DNA of 64,000 nt from Burkholderia sp. USMB20 (GCF_000949135.2 NZ_JTAN02000013.1:62001-126000); one strand, 5' to 3'. Shown: positions 35,818 to 45,733, counted from the first letter of the stretch. The notes: generated by a model from the sequence alone, not told the origin. Numbers and translations are program-made.

Positions 35818-37233
35818 ATGAGTAAAACCGTCGCCGACGTCATGCAGCTCGTGAAGGACGAGGACGTCAAGTTTGTCGATTTCCGCTTCACGGATACGCG
35901 CGGCAAGGAACAGCACGTGTCGGTGCCGGTTTCGGCGTTTGACGAAGACAAGTTCGAAAGCGGCCATGCATTCGACGGCTCGTCGATCGCCGGCTGGAAG
36001 GGCATCGAGGCGTCGGACATGCTGCTCATGCCGGATCCGAGCGCCGCATTCGTCGACCCGTTCTATGAAGAGTCGACCCTCGTGCTGACCTGCGACGTGG
36101 TCGAGCCGGCCGACGGCAAGGGCTACGAGCGCGACCCGCGTTCGCTCGCGAAGCGCGGCGAAGCGTACCTGAAGAGCACGGGCATCGGCGACACCGCCTA
36201 CTTCGGTCCGGAACCGGAATTCTTCATTTTCGACTCGGTCCAGTGGAACACGGACATGTCGGGCTGCTTCGTGAAGATCAACTCGGAAGAAGCACCGTGG
36301 TCCTCGGCCAAGGAATTCGAAGGCGGCAACACGGGCCACCGTCCGGGCACGAAGGGCGGCTACTTCCCGGTCGCGCCGGTCGACACGTTCCAGGACATGC
36401 GTTCGGAAATGTGCCTGCTGCTCGAACAGCTCGGCATCCCGGTCGAAGTGCACCACCACGAAGTGGCGGGCCAGGGCCAGAACGAAATCGGCACGAAGTT
36501 CTCGACGCTCGTGCAGCGCGCCGACTGGACGCAATGGTCGAAGTACATCATCCACAACGTCGCGCACTCGTACGGCAAGACGGCGACGTTCATGCCGAAG
36601 CCGGTCGTCGGCGACAACGGTTCGGGCATGCACGTTCACCAGTCGATCTGGAAGGACGGCCAGAACCTGTTCGCGGGTAACGGCTACGCGGGCCTGTCGG
36701 AACTGGCGCTGTTCTACATCGGCGGCATCATCAAGCACGCCCGTGCGCTGAACGCGATCACGAACCCGACGACGAACTCGTACAAGCGTCTGGTCCCGCA
36801 CTTCGAAGCACCGGTCAAGCTCGCGTACTCGGCGCGCAACCGTTCGGCATCGATCCGCATTCCGCACGTGTCGAACCCGAAGGGTCGCCGTATCGAAACG
36901 CGCTTCCCGGATCCGATGGCGAACCCGTACCTGTGCTTCACGGCGCTGATGATGGCCGGCCTCGACGGGATCCAGAACAAGATCCATCCGGGCGAAGCCG
37001 CCGACAAGAACCTGTACGACCTGCCGCCGGAAGAGGACGCAAAGATCCCGACCGTCTGCGCAGGCCTCGACCAGGCACTGGAAGCGCTCGACAAGGATCG
37101 CGAGTTCCTGACGCGCGGTGGCGTGTTCACCGACGGCATGATCGATGCGTACCTCGCGCTGAAGGAGCAGGAGCTGGCGAAGTTCCGCATGACGACGCAT
37201 CCGATCGAGTTCGAGATGTACTACTCGCTGTAA
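35818..37233 (+). CDS. glnA: Glutamine synthetase type I
   Basis: GlnA makes glutamine from glutamate, ammonia and ATP and is the main route of ammonia assimilation. The 471-residue length is standard for the dodecameric GSI-beta type. It shows [17 protein letters not shown], the [11 protein letters not shown] catalytic strand, [18 protein letters not shown], and the adenylylation loop KNLYDLPPE with Tyr400. GAGAAGAGG precedes the ATG. ntrB and ntrC follow, and the sigma-54 and NtrC sites upstream complete the usual nitrogen circuit. Confidence 0.98.
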   Translation: MSKTVADVMQLVKDEDVKFVDFRFTDTRGKEQHVSVPVSAFDEDKFESGHAFDGSSIAGWKGIEASDMLLMPDPSAAFVDPFYEESTLVLTCDVVEPADGKGYERDPRSLAKRGEAYLKSTGIGDTAYFGPEPEFFIFDSVQWNTDMSGCFVKINSEEAPWSSAKEFEGGNTGHRPGTKGGYFPVAPVDTFQDMRSEMCLLLEQLGIPVEVHHHEVAGQGQNEIGTKFSTLVQRADWTQWSKYIIHNVAHSYGKTATFMPKPVVGDNGSGMHVHQSIWKDGQNLFAGNGYAGLSELALFYIGGIIKHARALNAITNPTTNSYKRLVPHFEAPVKLAYSARNRSASIRIPHVSNPKGRRIETRFPDPMANPYLCFTALMMAGLDGIQNKIHPGEAADKNLYDLPPEEDAKIPTVCAGLDQALEALDKDREFLTRGGVFTDGMIDAYLALKEQELAKFRMTTHPIEFEMYYSL

Positions 37234-37314
37234 TCGGCGATGGCGCTTCGATTCAGCGCCGTCATGCCGGTTCGTTCCCGTCGCGTGGCCTGCGGCGGGA
37301 ACCGCGGAGTCTGA

Positions 37315-37344
37315 AGGGGGACGGCGTCCAGCCGTCCCTTTTTT
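37315..37344 (+). terminator. Terminator between glnA and ntrB
   Basis: GGGACGGC (37318-37325) pairs with GCCGTCCC (37331-37338) around a 5-base loop and is followed by six T residues. It should end most glnA transcripts so that ntrBC are made at a lower level by read-through or their own promoter. Confidence 0.85.
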
Positions 37345-37394
37345 GTTCCGAAAATTTCCAATTTCCGACCCGGTAACGCGCGACGACACGCACG

Positions 37395-38537
37395 ATGGCT
37401 CTGAAGAATCTCATCAAGGCGAAGACGGGGCAGCCCGAGCGACTGACGGAAGACGAGCGGCTCGCGCGCTCGGGCCTGCTGGCGGGGCTGGAAGCGCTGC
37501 CGACGGCCGTGATCGTGCTCGACCGCAAGACGCTGCGGGTCGCGTTCGCGAACCCGTCCGCGGAGGCGATGCTCGACATCTCGCGCCGGCAGCTCGCGCA
37601 GCGGCCGTGGGGCGAGATTTTCCCGAATGCGAACGAACTCGCGTCGACGATCACCGCGATCGGCCAGGAGCGCTTTCACGCGACGCATCTCGATACCGTG
37701 CTCGACCGGCCCGGCCGCGAGCCGCTGCACGTGCATGCGATCGTCGGCTTCCTCGAGACCGTGCCCGATTTCGTGCTGGTCGAACTGTTCGAGAACGAAC
37801 GGCAGTCGCGCACCGATCGCGAGGAGCGCATCCACGACCTGACCGCGGTCAACAAGCAACTGATCCGCAACCTCGCGCACGAGATCAAGAACCCGCTCGG
37901 CGGCATTCGCGGTGCAGCCCAGCTGCTCGAATTCGAACTGAGCGGGCGCGAGCGCGGCGAGTTGCGCGAATACACGCAGGTGATCATCAAGGAGTCCGAC
38001 CGCCTGCAGACGCTCGTCGACCGGTTGCTGGAGCCGCACCGGCATCCGCACATCGTCGGCGACGTGAACATTCATGAAGTATGCGAACGCGTGCGCGCGG
38101 TGATGCTCGCGGAATTTCCGCGCGGGCTCACCATCGAGCGCGACTACGACGTGAGCGTGCCGGACCTGCGCGGCGACAAGGAGCAGCTGATCCAGGCGCT
38201 GCTGAACATCGTGCGCAACGCGGCGCAGGCGCTGCGCGAGCGGATCGCGCAGGGCGACGCGAAGATCGAGCTGCGCACGCGTATCGCACGCAAGGTGACG
38301 ATCGCGAAGCGCCTGTACAGGCTGGCACTGGACTTGCACGTGGTCGACAACGGGCCCGGCATTCCGGAGGAGATCCGCGACCGGATCTTCTACCCGCTCG
38401 TGTCCGGGCGCGACGACGGCAGCGGCCTCGGCCTCACGCTCGCGCAGACGTTCGTGCAGCAGCACGACGGGATGATCGAGGTCGAGAGCCGGCCCGGTCG
38501 TACCGAATTTCAGATCCTGCTGCCGCTCGATCATTGA
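37395..38537 (+). CDS. glnL: Nitrogen regulation sensor kinase NtrB
   Basis: NtrB phosphorylates NtrC when glutamine is low and acts as its phosphatase when PII signals nitrogen plenty. The 380-residue cytoplasmic protein has a PAS domain (about 30-140, with VLDRKTLRVAFANPSAEAML), the phospho-acceptor His162 in NLAHEIKNPLGGIRGAAQLL, and the ATPase motifs LLNIVRNAAQAL (N box), VVDNGPGIPEEI (G1) and DGSGLGLTLAQTF (G2). No membrane helix is seen. It is followed by ntrC 46 bases on. Confidence 0.96.
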   Translation: MALKNLIKAKTGQPERLTEDERLARSGLLAGLEALPTAVIVLDRKTLRVAFANPSAEAMLDISRRQLAQRPWGEIFPNANELASTITAIGQERFHATHLDTVLDRPGREPLHVHAIVGFLETVPDFVLVELFENERQSRTDREERIHDLTAVNKQLIRNLAHEIKNPLGGIRGAAQLLEFELSGRERGELREYTQVIIKESDRLQTLVDRLLEPHRHPHIVGDVNIHEVCERVRAVMLAEFPRGLTIERDYDVSVPDLRGDKEQLIQALLNIVRNAAQALRERIAQGDAKIELRTRIARKVTIAKRLYRLALDLHVVDNGPGIPEEIRDRIFYPLVSGRDDGSGLGLTLAQTFVQQHDGMIEVESRPGRTEFQILLPLDH

Positions 38538-38583
38538 GCGGCGGCATGGCGATTCACCGGATTCACCCATACCTGACCGACCT

Positions 38584-40107
38584 ATGAAGCCGATCTGGAT
38601 AGTAGACGACGATCAATCGATCCGCTGGGTGCTCGAAAAGGCACTCGCCCGGGACAGCTTCGCGACGAAGAGCTTCGCGAACGTGCGCGACGCGCTGGCC
38701 GCGCTCGACCACGAGACGCCGCAGGTGCTCGTGTCCGACATCCGGATGCCGGGCGGCTCCGGCCTCGAGCTGTTGCAGGCGATGCACGAGCGCCTGCCGG
38801 GCCTGCCCGTCATCATCATGACGGCGTTCTCCGATCTCGACAGCGCCGTCGCGGCGTTTCAGGGCGGCGCGTTCGAATATCTCGCGAAGCCGTTCGACGT
38901 CGACAAGGCGGTCGAGCTGATTCGCCGCGCGGTCGAGGAGAGCCTGCGCGGCGGCGCGCCGCAGGACGAGCGTGTGGCCGAAGCGCCCGAGATGCTCGGC
39001 CAGGCGCCCGCGATGCAGGACATGTTCCGCGCGATCGGCCGCCTGTCGCACTCGGCCGCGACCGTGCTGATCACCGGCGAGTCGGGCACCGGCAAGGAGC
39101 TCGTCGCGCGGGCGCTGCACCGTCACAGCCCGCGCGCGAACGGGCCGTTCATCGCGCTGAATACCGCGGCGATTCCGAAGGACCTGCTCGAATCCGAACT
39201 GTTCGGCCATGAGCGCGGCGCGTTCACCGGCGCGCAGACGACGCGCCAGGGCCGCTTCGAGCAGGCCGAGAACGGCACGCTGTTCCTCGACGAAATCGGC
39301 GACATGCCGTTCGACCTGCAGACGCGCCTGTTGCGCGTGCTGTCGGACGGCCAGTTCTATCGGGTCGGCGGCCACAACCCGCTGCGCGCGAACGTGCGCG
39401 TGATCGCCGCGACCCACCAGAATCTCGAGTCGCGCGTGCGGCAGGGGCTGTTCCGCGAGGACCTTTACCACCGGCTCAACGTGATCCGGCTGCGGCTGCC
39501 GCCGCTGCGCGAACGCAGCGAGGACATCGCGCTGCTCACGCGCCACTTCCTGCAGAAGAGCGCGCGCGATCTCGGCGTCGAGCCGAAGCGCGTGTCCGAC
39601 GAAGCGCTCGCGTATCTGACGTCGCTCACGTTCCCCGGCAACGTGCGTCAGCTCGAGAACCTCGCGAACTGGCTGACCGTGATGGCGCCCGCGCAGACGG
39701 TCGAGATCAAGGACCTGCCGCCCGACCTCGTGCCGGCAGGCGCGCCGGTGACGGCGACGGCCGACGGCGCGGATGCGCACGCCGGCACCGGCGTGGGCGG
39801 TGGCGACATCGCGCGCGTGCAGCCGGCGGTGGGCGCGCCGTTGACGGCTGCGCCCGTCGCGGTCGCGCCGAACGGCGCACCGGCCGGCTATCCGATGTGG
39901 GAAAGCGGGCTGCGCACGGAAGTCGCGCGGCTGTTGCGCGAGAATTCGGCCGACGTGATGGACGAGCTCGCGCGCCGCTTCGAGGCGGCCGTGATCCGCG
40001 AGGCGCTCGATTTCACGCGCGGCCGCAAGGTCGAGGCGGCAGAGCGGCTCGGCATCGGCCGCAACACGATCACGCGCAAGATCCAGGAACTGCATCTGGA
40101 GCCGTAA
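38584..40107 (+). CDS. glnG: Nitrogen regulation response regulator NtrC
   Basis: NtrC activates sigma-54 promoters such as glnA. The 507-residue protein has a receiver domain (1-120, phospho-Asp52 in [11 protein letters not shown]), an AAA+ domain with Walker A GESGTGKE (about 165), the sigma-54 contact loop GAFTGA (212-217) and Walker [12 protein letters not shown], then a Fis-type helix-turn-helix at the end ([20 protein letters not shown]). A long Ala/Pro/Gly-rich linker of about 50 residues lies before the DNA-binding domain. Confidence 0.97.
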   Translation: MKPIWIVDDDQSIRWVLEKALARDSFATKSFANVRDALAALDHETPQVLVSDIRMPGGSGLELLQAMHERLPGLPVIIMTAFSDLDSAVAAFQGGAFEYLAKPFDVDKAVELIRRAVEESLRGGAPQDERVAEAPEMLGQAPAMQDMFRAIGRLSHSAATVLITGESGTGKELVARALHRHSPRANGPFIALNTAAIPKDLLESELFGHERGAFTGAQTTRQGRFEQAENGTLFLDEIGDMPFDLQTRLLRVLSDGQFYRVGGHNPLRANVRVIAATHQNLESRVRQGLFREDLYHRLNVIRLRLPPLRERSEDIALLTRHFLQKSARDLGVEPKRVSDEALAYLTSLTFPGNVRQLENLANWLTVMAPAQTVEIKDLPPDLVPAGAPVTATADGADAHAGTGVGGGDIARVQPAVGAPLTAAPVAVAPNGAPAGYPMWESGLRTEVARLLRENSADVMDELARRFEAAVIREALDFTRGRKVEAAERLGIGRNTITRKIQELHLEP

Positions 40108-40188
40108 AGCCTCTGTCGCGGCATGCGCGTGCGTCGCGCATGCCGCGATCGGACATAATCGCGGTTTGCCGTCACGTGCGCTCCCGTC

Positions 40189-42306
40189 ATGTCCGATTCC
40201 TTCCGCTGGCCCGCCGGGGCCGATCCCTTCCGTTTTCTCGAAGCGCTCGACAGCAAGCGTGCCCGTGCGTGGGTCGACGAGCAGAATGCGCGCACGCGGG
40301 TCGCGCTGCGCGACGACGACGCGTATCGCGCGCTGACCGCGCGGCTCGCGCAGGCGTATCTGCCGCGCGAACGCCCGGTGATTCCGACCCGCTGGCGCGA
40401 CTGGGCGTACGACCTGTGGCAGGACGATCTCCATCCGAAGGGACTGTGGCGCCGCGCGCGCTGGGACGACTGGCGCGCGGGCCGGCCCGAGTGGGAAACG
40501 CTGCTCGACGTCGACGCGCTCGGCGCGCAAGAGGGCGAGTCGTGGGTGTTCGAGCAGGACGCGATCCTGTACCCGGACGGCGACCGCGCGCTGCTGTCGT
40601 TGTCGCCGGGCGGCGCCGACGCGGTCGTCGTGCGCGAATTCGACCTCGTGCAGCGCCGTTTCGTCGACGGCGGCTTCACGATCGACGTGCCCGGGAATCA
40701 CACGATAGGCTGGATCGACCGAGACACCGTCTACGTGAGCTGGGATCGCGGCGAGGCGCATGCGACCGCCGCCGGCTATCCGTACGAAGCGCGCCGCTGG
40801 GTGCGCGGCACGCCGCTCGCCGATGCGCCGGTGGTGTTCCGCGGCGAACCCGACGACATCAGCGCGGGCGCCGGGTTCGATCCGATCGACGGCCGCCACG
40901 TCGCGTGGCGCAGCGTCGATTTCTTCGACGCGCATGCATACCGGCTGACCGACGCGGGCGAGTGGGCGCGCTACGACGTGCCGACGCACGTCGAGGTCGG
41001 TTTCTGGGAAGGCTGGCTGATGCTGGAGCCGCGGCTCGACTGGGACTGCGGCGGCGTGCGTCACGCGGGCGGCTCGCTGCTCGCGATCCGCGAGCAGGCG
41101 TTCCTCGCCGGATCGCGCGAGCTCACGACGCTGTTCGAGCCGCGACCGACGACGTCCGCGTGCACGTGGACGCACACGCGCACGATGCTGATCGCGAGCT
41201 GGCTCGACGATGTGCACAACCGCACGATGCTGTGGCAGCCGCGCCAGGGTGAGGACGGCGCATGGACGTGGGACGCACGGCCGTTCGAATGGCCGGGCGA
41301 CGCGCAGATCGACGTCGAGCCGGTCGAGTCGACGCTGAACGACGACGTGTACGTGGACGTCGACACCTATCTCGATCCGCCCGAATGCTGGCTCGCCGAT
41401 CTGGCCGACCGCGCGGCCGATGCGCCGTCGCGTCGCGTGCTGCTCGACCGGCCGCCGGTGCGGTTCGATGCGGCCGGGCTCGTCGTGCGTCGCGCGAATG
41501 CCCGCTCGCGCGACGGCACGGTCGTGCCGTACACGCTGATCGGGCCGCGTGATGCGCTCGATGGCCTGGCGCATCCCGACGGCAGCGCCCGTGTCGCGCG
41601 GCCGTGCCTGCTGTCAGGCTATGGCGGCTTCGCGATTCCGAACCTGCCGGGCTACAGCGATGCACTCGGCATCGCATGGCTCGAACGCGGCGGCGTCGCG
41701 GCGTTCGCGCACATCCGCGGCGGCGGCGAATTCGGACCGGGCTGGCACGTCGACGCGCAACGCGAGCATCGGCAGCGCTCGTTCGACGACTTCATCGCAG
41801 TGGCCGAGGACCTGATCCGCACCGGCGTGACGACGGCCGCGCAACTCGGCATCGAGGGCGGCAGCAACGGCGGGCTGCTGGTCGGCGCATGCATGGTGCA
41901 GCGCCCGGAACTGTTCGGCGCGGTGCTGTGCCGCGTGCCGTTGCTCGACATGCGGCGCTATCCGAAGCTGCACGCGGGCGCCGCGTGGCTCGACGAGTAC
42001 GGCGATCCGGACGATGCGCGCGAGGGCGCGGCGCTCGCCGCCTACTCGCCGTATCACCGCGTGCGCGAAGGCGTTGCGTATCCGCCGCTGCTGCTGACGA
42101 CGTCGACGCGCGACGACCGCGTGCATCCCGCGCATGCGCGCAAGATGGCCGCGCGCATGCATGCGCTCGGACACGAACGGGTGTGGTACTGGGAGAACAC
42201 CGACGGCGGCCACGGCAGCGCCGACGATCTTGAGCGTGCCGAATCCGATGCGGCGGAATTCGGCTTCCTGTGGGCGCATCTCGGGCCCGCGCCCGCGCGC
42301 GCTTGA
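40189..42306 (+). CDS. Prolyl oligopeptidase family serine peptidase (S9)
   Basis: A 705-residue S9 peptidase. The N-terminal two thirds form a beta-propeller; the C-terminal alpha/beta hydrolase domain has the nucleophile Ser559 in GIEGGSNGGLLVG, the GYGGFAIP turn with RGGGEFGPGWH, and the late TSTRDDRVHPAHARK and GGHGS segments carrying the Asp and His. It would cleave short peptides after proline or basic residues. No signal peptide is visible, so it is probably cytoplasmic. Substrate not known. Confidence 0.9.
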   Translation: MSDSFRWPAGADPFRFLEALDSKRARAWVDEQNARTRVALRDDDAYRALTARLAQAYLPRERPVIPTRWRDWAYDLWQDDLHPKGLWRRARWDDWRAGRPEWETLLDVDALGAQEGESWVFEQDAILYPDGDRALLSLSPGGADAVVVREFDLVQRRFVDGGFTIDVPGNHTIGWIDRDTVYVSWDRGEAHATAAGYPYEARRWVRGTPLADAPVVFRGEPDDISAGAGFDPIDGRHVAWRSVDFFDAHAYRLTDAGEWARYDVPTHVEVGFWEGWLMLEPRLDWDCGGVRHAGGSLLAIREQAFLAGSRELTTLFEPRPTTSACTWTHTRTMLIASWLDDVHNRTMLWQPRQGEDGAWTWDARPFEWPGDAQIDVEPVESTLNDDVYVDVDTYLDPPECWLADLADRAADAPSRRVLLDRPPVRFDAAGLVVRRANARSRDGTVVPYTLIGPRDALDGLAHPDGSARVARPCLLSGYGGFAIPNLPGYSDALGIAWLERGGVAAFAHIRGGGEFGPGWHVDAQREHRQRSFDDFIAVAEDLIRTGVTTAAQLGIEGGSNGGLLVGACMVQRPELFGAVLCRVPLLDMRRYPKLHAGAAWLDEYGDPDDAREGAALAAYSPYHRVREGVAYPPLLLTTSTRDDRVHPAHARKMAARMHALGHERVWYWENTDGGHGSADDLERAESDAAEFGFLWAHLGPAPARA

Positions 42307-42331
42307 GCGCAGGCGCGAGCGGGCAGGGCGT

Positions 42332-43108
42332 TCAGCTGACGACCGCGATCACAGGCGTGTGGTCGGACGGCTGTTCCCACGTGCGCGGCACGCGATCGAC
42401 CTCGCACGACGTGCAGGTTTCGGCGAGCGCGGGCGACAGCAGGATGTGGTCGATGCGCAGCCCCGCGTTGCGGCGGAACGCGAACATCCGGTAGTCCCAC
42501 CACGTGAAGGTCTTCTCGGGCTGCTCGAAGCGGCGGAACGCATCGACGAAGCCGAGTTCGATCAGCTTCGCGAAGTGCGCGCGCTCCTGGGGCGACACGA
42601 GGTTCTGGCCTTCCCATTTCGCCGGGTCGTGCACGTCGCGGTCTTCCGGCGCGATGTTGTAGTCGCCGAGCAGCGCGAGCTTCGGGTAGCGCTGCATCTC
42701 GGTGCCCAGCCACGCGTGCAGCGCGTCGAGCCACTGCATCTTGTAGACGAACTTGTCGGAGTCGGGTGCCTGGCCGTTCGGGAAATACGCGGACACGATG
42801 CGCACGCCTTCGACCGTCACGGCGACCACGCGCTGCTGCGCGTCGTCGAAGCCGGGGATGTTGCGCACGACGTCCGATTCGTCGACGGCGAGCGTGTCGC
42901 GCGCGAGGATCGCGACGCCGTTGTAGGTCTTCTGGCCCGCGAACCAGCTGCGGTAGCCGATCGCTTCGAGATCGGCGCGCGGATATTTCTCATCCGGCAG
43001 CTTCAGTTCCTGCAGGCACAGCACGTCGGTTCCGCTTTGCGCGAGCCAGTCGAGCACGTGCTGCTTGCGGACGTTGAGCGAGTTGACGTTCCAAGTTGCG
43101 ATTTTCAT
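42332..43108 (-). CDS. xth: Exodeoxyribonuclease III
   Basis: ExoIII removes 3' blocks and cleaves at abasic sites during base excision repair. The 258-residue protein has all family motifs: KIATWNVNSLNVRKQHVLDW, LCLQELKLPDEK (metal-binding Glu), SAYFPNG, LGDYNIAPEDRDV and the terminal SDHTPV with the catalytic Asp-His pair. The start at 43108 matches the family N-terminus; a longer frame upstream is not supported. It is convergent with the S9 peptidase gene. Confidence 0.95.
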   Translation of the reverse strand: MKIATWNVNSLNVRKQHVLDWLAQSGTDVLCLQELKLPDEKYPRADLEAIGYRSWFAGQKTYNGVAILARDTLAVDESDVVRNIPGFDDAQQRVVAVTVEGVRIVSAYFPNGQAPDSDKFVYKMQWLDALHAWLGTEMQRYPKLALLGDYNIAPEDRDVHDPAKWEGQNLVSPQERAHFAKLIELGFVDAFRRFEQPEKTFTWWDYRMFAFRRNAGLRIDHILLSPALAETCTSCEVDRVPRTWEQPSDHTPVIAVVS

Positions 43109-43248
43109 GAACGGGAATGCGTGCGGGGTGAATGCGAAGGCCGCCATCTTACCGCGAGCACGGGGCGCGAACGCGCGCGACACACGATGCGAAGCCGGTG
43201 CCGTGCGTGTCGATATCGACGGCCTGCGAAGAATTTGTGACAAAAGTA

Positions 43249-43277
43249 TTGACGTGAGTGCTTCATCACCCTATAAT
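43249..43277 (+). promoter_or_regulatory. Strong sigma-70 promoter of tRNA-fMet
   Basis: TTGACG (43249-43254) and TATAAT (43272-43277) are separated by exactly 17 bases and lie just upstream of the initiator tRNA. This is one of the best consensus promoters in the window. Confidence 0.9.
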
Positions 43278-43289
43278 TTATTTCTCTGA

Positions 43290-43366
<77 letters not shown>

Positions 43367-43419
43367 AGCACACCAGACGATGTGCAGCGCAAGTGACCGA
43401 TGCGCGCTTCGTCGACAGG

Positions 43420-43445
43420 AACCCGGCCCCGTGCCGGGTTTTTTG
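43420..43445 (+). terminator. Terminator of tRNA-fMet
   Basis: AACCCGGC (43420-43427) pairs with GCCGGGTT (43433-43440), loop CCCGT, followed by a T tract. It lies 53 bases past the tRNA and ends just before the convergent racemase stop codon. Confidence 0.9.
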
Positions 43446-43448
43446 TTT

Positions 43449-44141
43449 TCAGCCCGCCGCCCACTCGACCGCCGCCTTCGCATGCAGCGCGGTCGTATCG
43501 AATACCGGCAGCGGCACATCGTCCGCGCCGATCAGCAGCGTGATTTCCGTACAGCCGAGTATCACCGCCTGCGCGCCGCGTTTCGCCAGTTCCCCGATGA
43601 TCGACACGTAGGTCGCGCGCGACCCGGCATCGATCACGCCATGACACAGCTCGTCGTAGATGATCCGGTGCACGTCGTTGCGTGCGGATTCGTCCGGCAC
43701 CAGTACGTCGAGGCCGAACTTGTCGCGCAGGCGCTCCGCATAGAACGGCAGCTCCATCGTGTAGCGCGTGCCGAGCAGCGCGACGCGCTCGACGCCCGCG
43801 GCGCGCAGCGCGGCGCCGGTCGGATCGGCGATGTGCAGGAACGGCAGCGATACGGCGGCCTCGATCGCGCCGTGCACGCGGTGCATCGTGTTGGTCGTCA
43901 GCACGACGAGATCGGCGCCGGCCGCTTCGAGCCGACGCGCGGCATCGGCCATCCGTTCGCCGAGCGCCGCCCAGTCCTGCGCGCGCTGCAGCGCTTCGAT
44001 CTCCGCGAAATCCACCGTGACCAGCACGCTCTTCGCGTTGTGATGGCCGCCGTGCAGCGCCTTCGAATGGCGATTGATCATCCGGTAGTACTCGGCCGAC
44101 GATTCCCAGCTCATCCCGCCGATGAGTCCGATCGTTTTCAT
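43449..44141 (-). CDS. Aspartate/glutamate racemase family protein, atypical active site
   Basis: A 230-residue protein of the PLP-independent Asp/Glu racemase superfamily, close to YgeA/RacX in pattern: MKTIGLIGGMSWESSAEYYR at the start, FLHIADPTGAAL and ALLGTRYTMELPFY. True racemases use two Cys. The second is present (Cys197 in ILGCTEITLL), but the first motif reads LTTNTMH, with Thr82 where YgeA-type enzymes have Cys in CTNTMH. It may be a one-base enzyme or have another substrate. It is divergent from dinB. Confidence 0.85.
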   Translation of the reverse strand: MKTIGLIGGMSWESSAEYYRMINRHSKALHGGHHNAKSVLVTVDFAEIEALQRAQDWAALGERMADAARRLEAAGADLVVLTTNTMHRVHGAIEAAVSLPFLHIADPTGAALRAAGVERVALLGTRYTMELPFYAERLRDKFGLDVLVPDESARNDVHRIIYDELCHGVIDAGSRATYVSIIGELAKRGAQAVILGCTEITLLIGADDVPLPVFDTTALHAKAAVEWAAG

Positions 44142-44329
44142 CCGTCACCTGTGCGTTTCATATGTCGTGGCAGACGAGTATAGGGGCCGGCCCGGGCGCG
44201 CGGCGGTACGATCCGCGCGAAGCGGACCGGTACGGCATTGCCGGTCGGGGGTGGCCGGCGAGCGGGCGGAGGCGATCCGAGGCGGTCCGGCTGCGCCGGG
44301 CGTCGGCCGAACGCGGCAGCACGCGACAG

Positions 44330-44358
44330 TTGAAACGGGCACTGTGTTTTTGTACAGT
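44330..44358 (+). promoter_or_regulatory. dinB promoter
   Basis: TTGAAA (44330-44335) and TACAGT (44353-44358) with a 17-base spacer. The -10 overlaps the right half of the LexA box. Transcription would start near 44365, two or three bases before the GTG start. Confidence 0.6.
44342..44357. promoter_or_regulatory. LexA (SOS) box of dinB
   Basis: CTGTGTTTTTGTACAG fits the LexA consensus CTGT-n8-ACAG exactly. It covers the spacer and -10 of the dinB promoter and lies 11 bases before the start codon, so LexA should block transcription until DNA damage. Confidence 0.85.
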
Positions 44359-44367
44359 ATCGGCACC

Positions 44368-45705
44368 GTGAATCCGACCATCATCCCGCCTGCCGATCCG
44401 CGCGGGTCGCCGCCCGGCGACGCGCCGTCGCGCGTGCGCAAGATCATCCACTGCGACTGCGACTGCTTTTACGCGTCGGTCGAGATGCGCGACGACCCGT
44501 CGCTGCGCAACCGGCCGCTCGCCGTCGGCGGCCGGCCCGACCAGCGCGGCGTGATCGCGACCTGCAACTACGAGGCGCGGCGCTACGGCGTGCATTCCGC
44601 GATGTCGTCGGCGCTCGCGATGCGCAAGTGTCCGGACCTGCTGATCCTGCCGTCCGCGATGGACAAGTACCGTGCGGCGTCGCGGCAGATCATGGCGATC
44701 TATCGCGACTACACGCACGACGTCGAGCCGCTGTCGCTCGACGAGGCGTACCTCGACGTCAGCGGTTCGCAGCTGTGCCAGGGCAGCGCCACGCTGATTG
44801 CGCGGGAGATTCGCCAGCGCGTGTACGACACGGTCGGCGTGACGGTGTCGGCGGGTGTCGCGCCGAACAAGTTCATCGCGAAGATCGCGTCCGACTGGAA
44901 CAAGCCCGACGGCCTGTTCGTCGTGCGGCCGCATGAGGTCGATGCGTTCGTCGCGGCGCTGCCGGTGCGCAAGCTGCACGGCGTCGGCCAGGTGACGGCC
45001 GCGCGGCTCGACCGGCTCGGCATCCAGACCTGCGCGCAGTTGCGCGGCTGGTCGCTGATCGACCTGCATCGCGAGTTCGGTGCGTTCGGCCGGCGGCTGT
45101 ACCAGCTGGCGCGCGGCATCGACGAGCGGCCGGTGCGGGCCGACCAGGAGCGCAAGTCGGTCAGCGTCGAGACGACCTACGTGACCGACCTGACGACGCT
45201 CGAGCAATGCGCGGACGAGATCCGCCGCCTCGTCGTGCAGCTCGACGCGCGCATCGCGCGCGCCGGCGCGGCCCGCACGATCCGCAAGCTTTACGTGAAG
45301 ATCCGCTTCGCCGATTTCCAGCGTACGACGGTCGAGTGCGTGGCCGACGCGACGAACGCGCAGACGGCCGTCACGCTGCTCGCGAAGGGGCTGCAACGGC
45401 GCGCGCAGGCCGTGCGGTTGCTCGGCGTGGGCGTGCGCATCGACGAGGACACGGCCGAACGTCACGGGCAGTTTTCGCTGTTCGATGACGATGGGGACGA
45501 TGGGGACGATGCGGACGAGGGGGCTGATACTGACGCCGCTGCCGCTGCCGCTGCCGCTGCCGCTGCCGCTGCCGCTGCCGCTGCCAACGCCAACGCCAAC
45601 GCCAACGCCAACGCGGCAACCGACGCAACCGACCCGAACGACGTGAACGGCGCGAACGAGGCGAACGAGGCGAACACCGCCAACGACAAACCTCCCACGC
45701 CATGA
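44368..45705 (+). CDS. dinB: DNA polymerase IV
   Basis: DinB is a Y-family polymerase that copies past damaged bases. The 445-residue product has the palm motifs KIIHCDCDCFYASVEM (metal Asp30) and PLSLDEAYLDVS, then VTVSAGVAPNKFIAKIASD and the little-finger domain. QFSLF (368-372) is a beta-clamp binding motif. After it come 73 extra residues of Asp, then Ala and Ala-Asn repeats encoded by GCCGCT and GCCAAC hexamers. GTG at 44368 is chosen because it lies just downstream of the LexA-controlled promoter; frames starting at 44122 would include the operator. Confidence 0.93.
   Translation: MNPTIIPPADPRGSPPGDAPSRVRKIIHCDCDCFYASVEMRDDPSLRNRPLAVGGRPDQRGVIATCNYEARRYGVHSAMSSALAMRKCPDLLILPSAMDKYRAASRQIMAIYRDYTHDVEPLSLDEAYLDVSGSQLCQGSATLIAREIRQRVYDTVGVTVSAGVAPNKFIAKIASDWNKPDGLFVVRPHEVDAFVAALPVRKLHGVGQVTAARLDRLGIQTCAQLRGWSLIDLHREFGAFGRRLYQLARGIDERPVRADQERKSVSVETTYVTDLTTLEQCADEIRRLVVQLDARIARAGAARTIRKLYVKIRFADFQRTTVECVADATNAQTAVTLLAKGLQRRAQAVRLLGVGVRIDEDTAERHGQFSLFDDDGDDGDDADEGADTDAAAAAAAAAAAAAAAAANANANANANAATDATDPNDVNGANEANEANTANDKPPTP
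45535..45612 (+). repeat. Hexanucleotide repeats in the 3' end of dinB
   Basis: Eight copies of GCCGCT (45535-45582) are followed by five copies of GCCAAC (45583-45612). They code for an Ala run and an Ala-Asn run. A 9-base GGGGACGAT pair lies just before (about 45492-45509). Units of six keep frame, so copy number can change without breaking the gene. Confidence 0.95.
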
Positions 45706-45707
45706 AA

Positions 45708-45733
45708 AAAGGCACCGCAGCAGCGGTGCCTTT
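45708..45733 (-). terminator. Shared hairpin terminator between dinB and oligopeptidase A
   Basis: An 11-base perfect stem (45708-45718 with 45723-45733) with the loop AGCA. The minus-strand exit has six T residues, so it mainly ends the prlC transcript; the plus side has only TTT and is weaker. Confidence 0.8.

Noticed and set aside
38563-41574. Minus-strand frame of about 1000 codons opposite ntrC and the S9 peptidase
   Set aside because: It spans two real genes on the other strand and has no recognisable domain.
45535-45612. Repeat run in dinB as a possible CRISPR or origin iteron
   Set aside because: The units are 6 bases, directly joined, without spacers, and lie in frame in a gene. 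It is a microsatellite.
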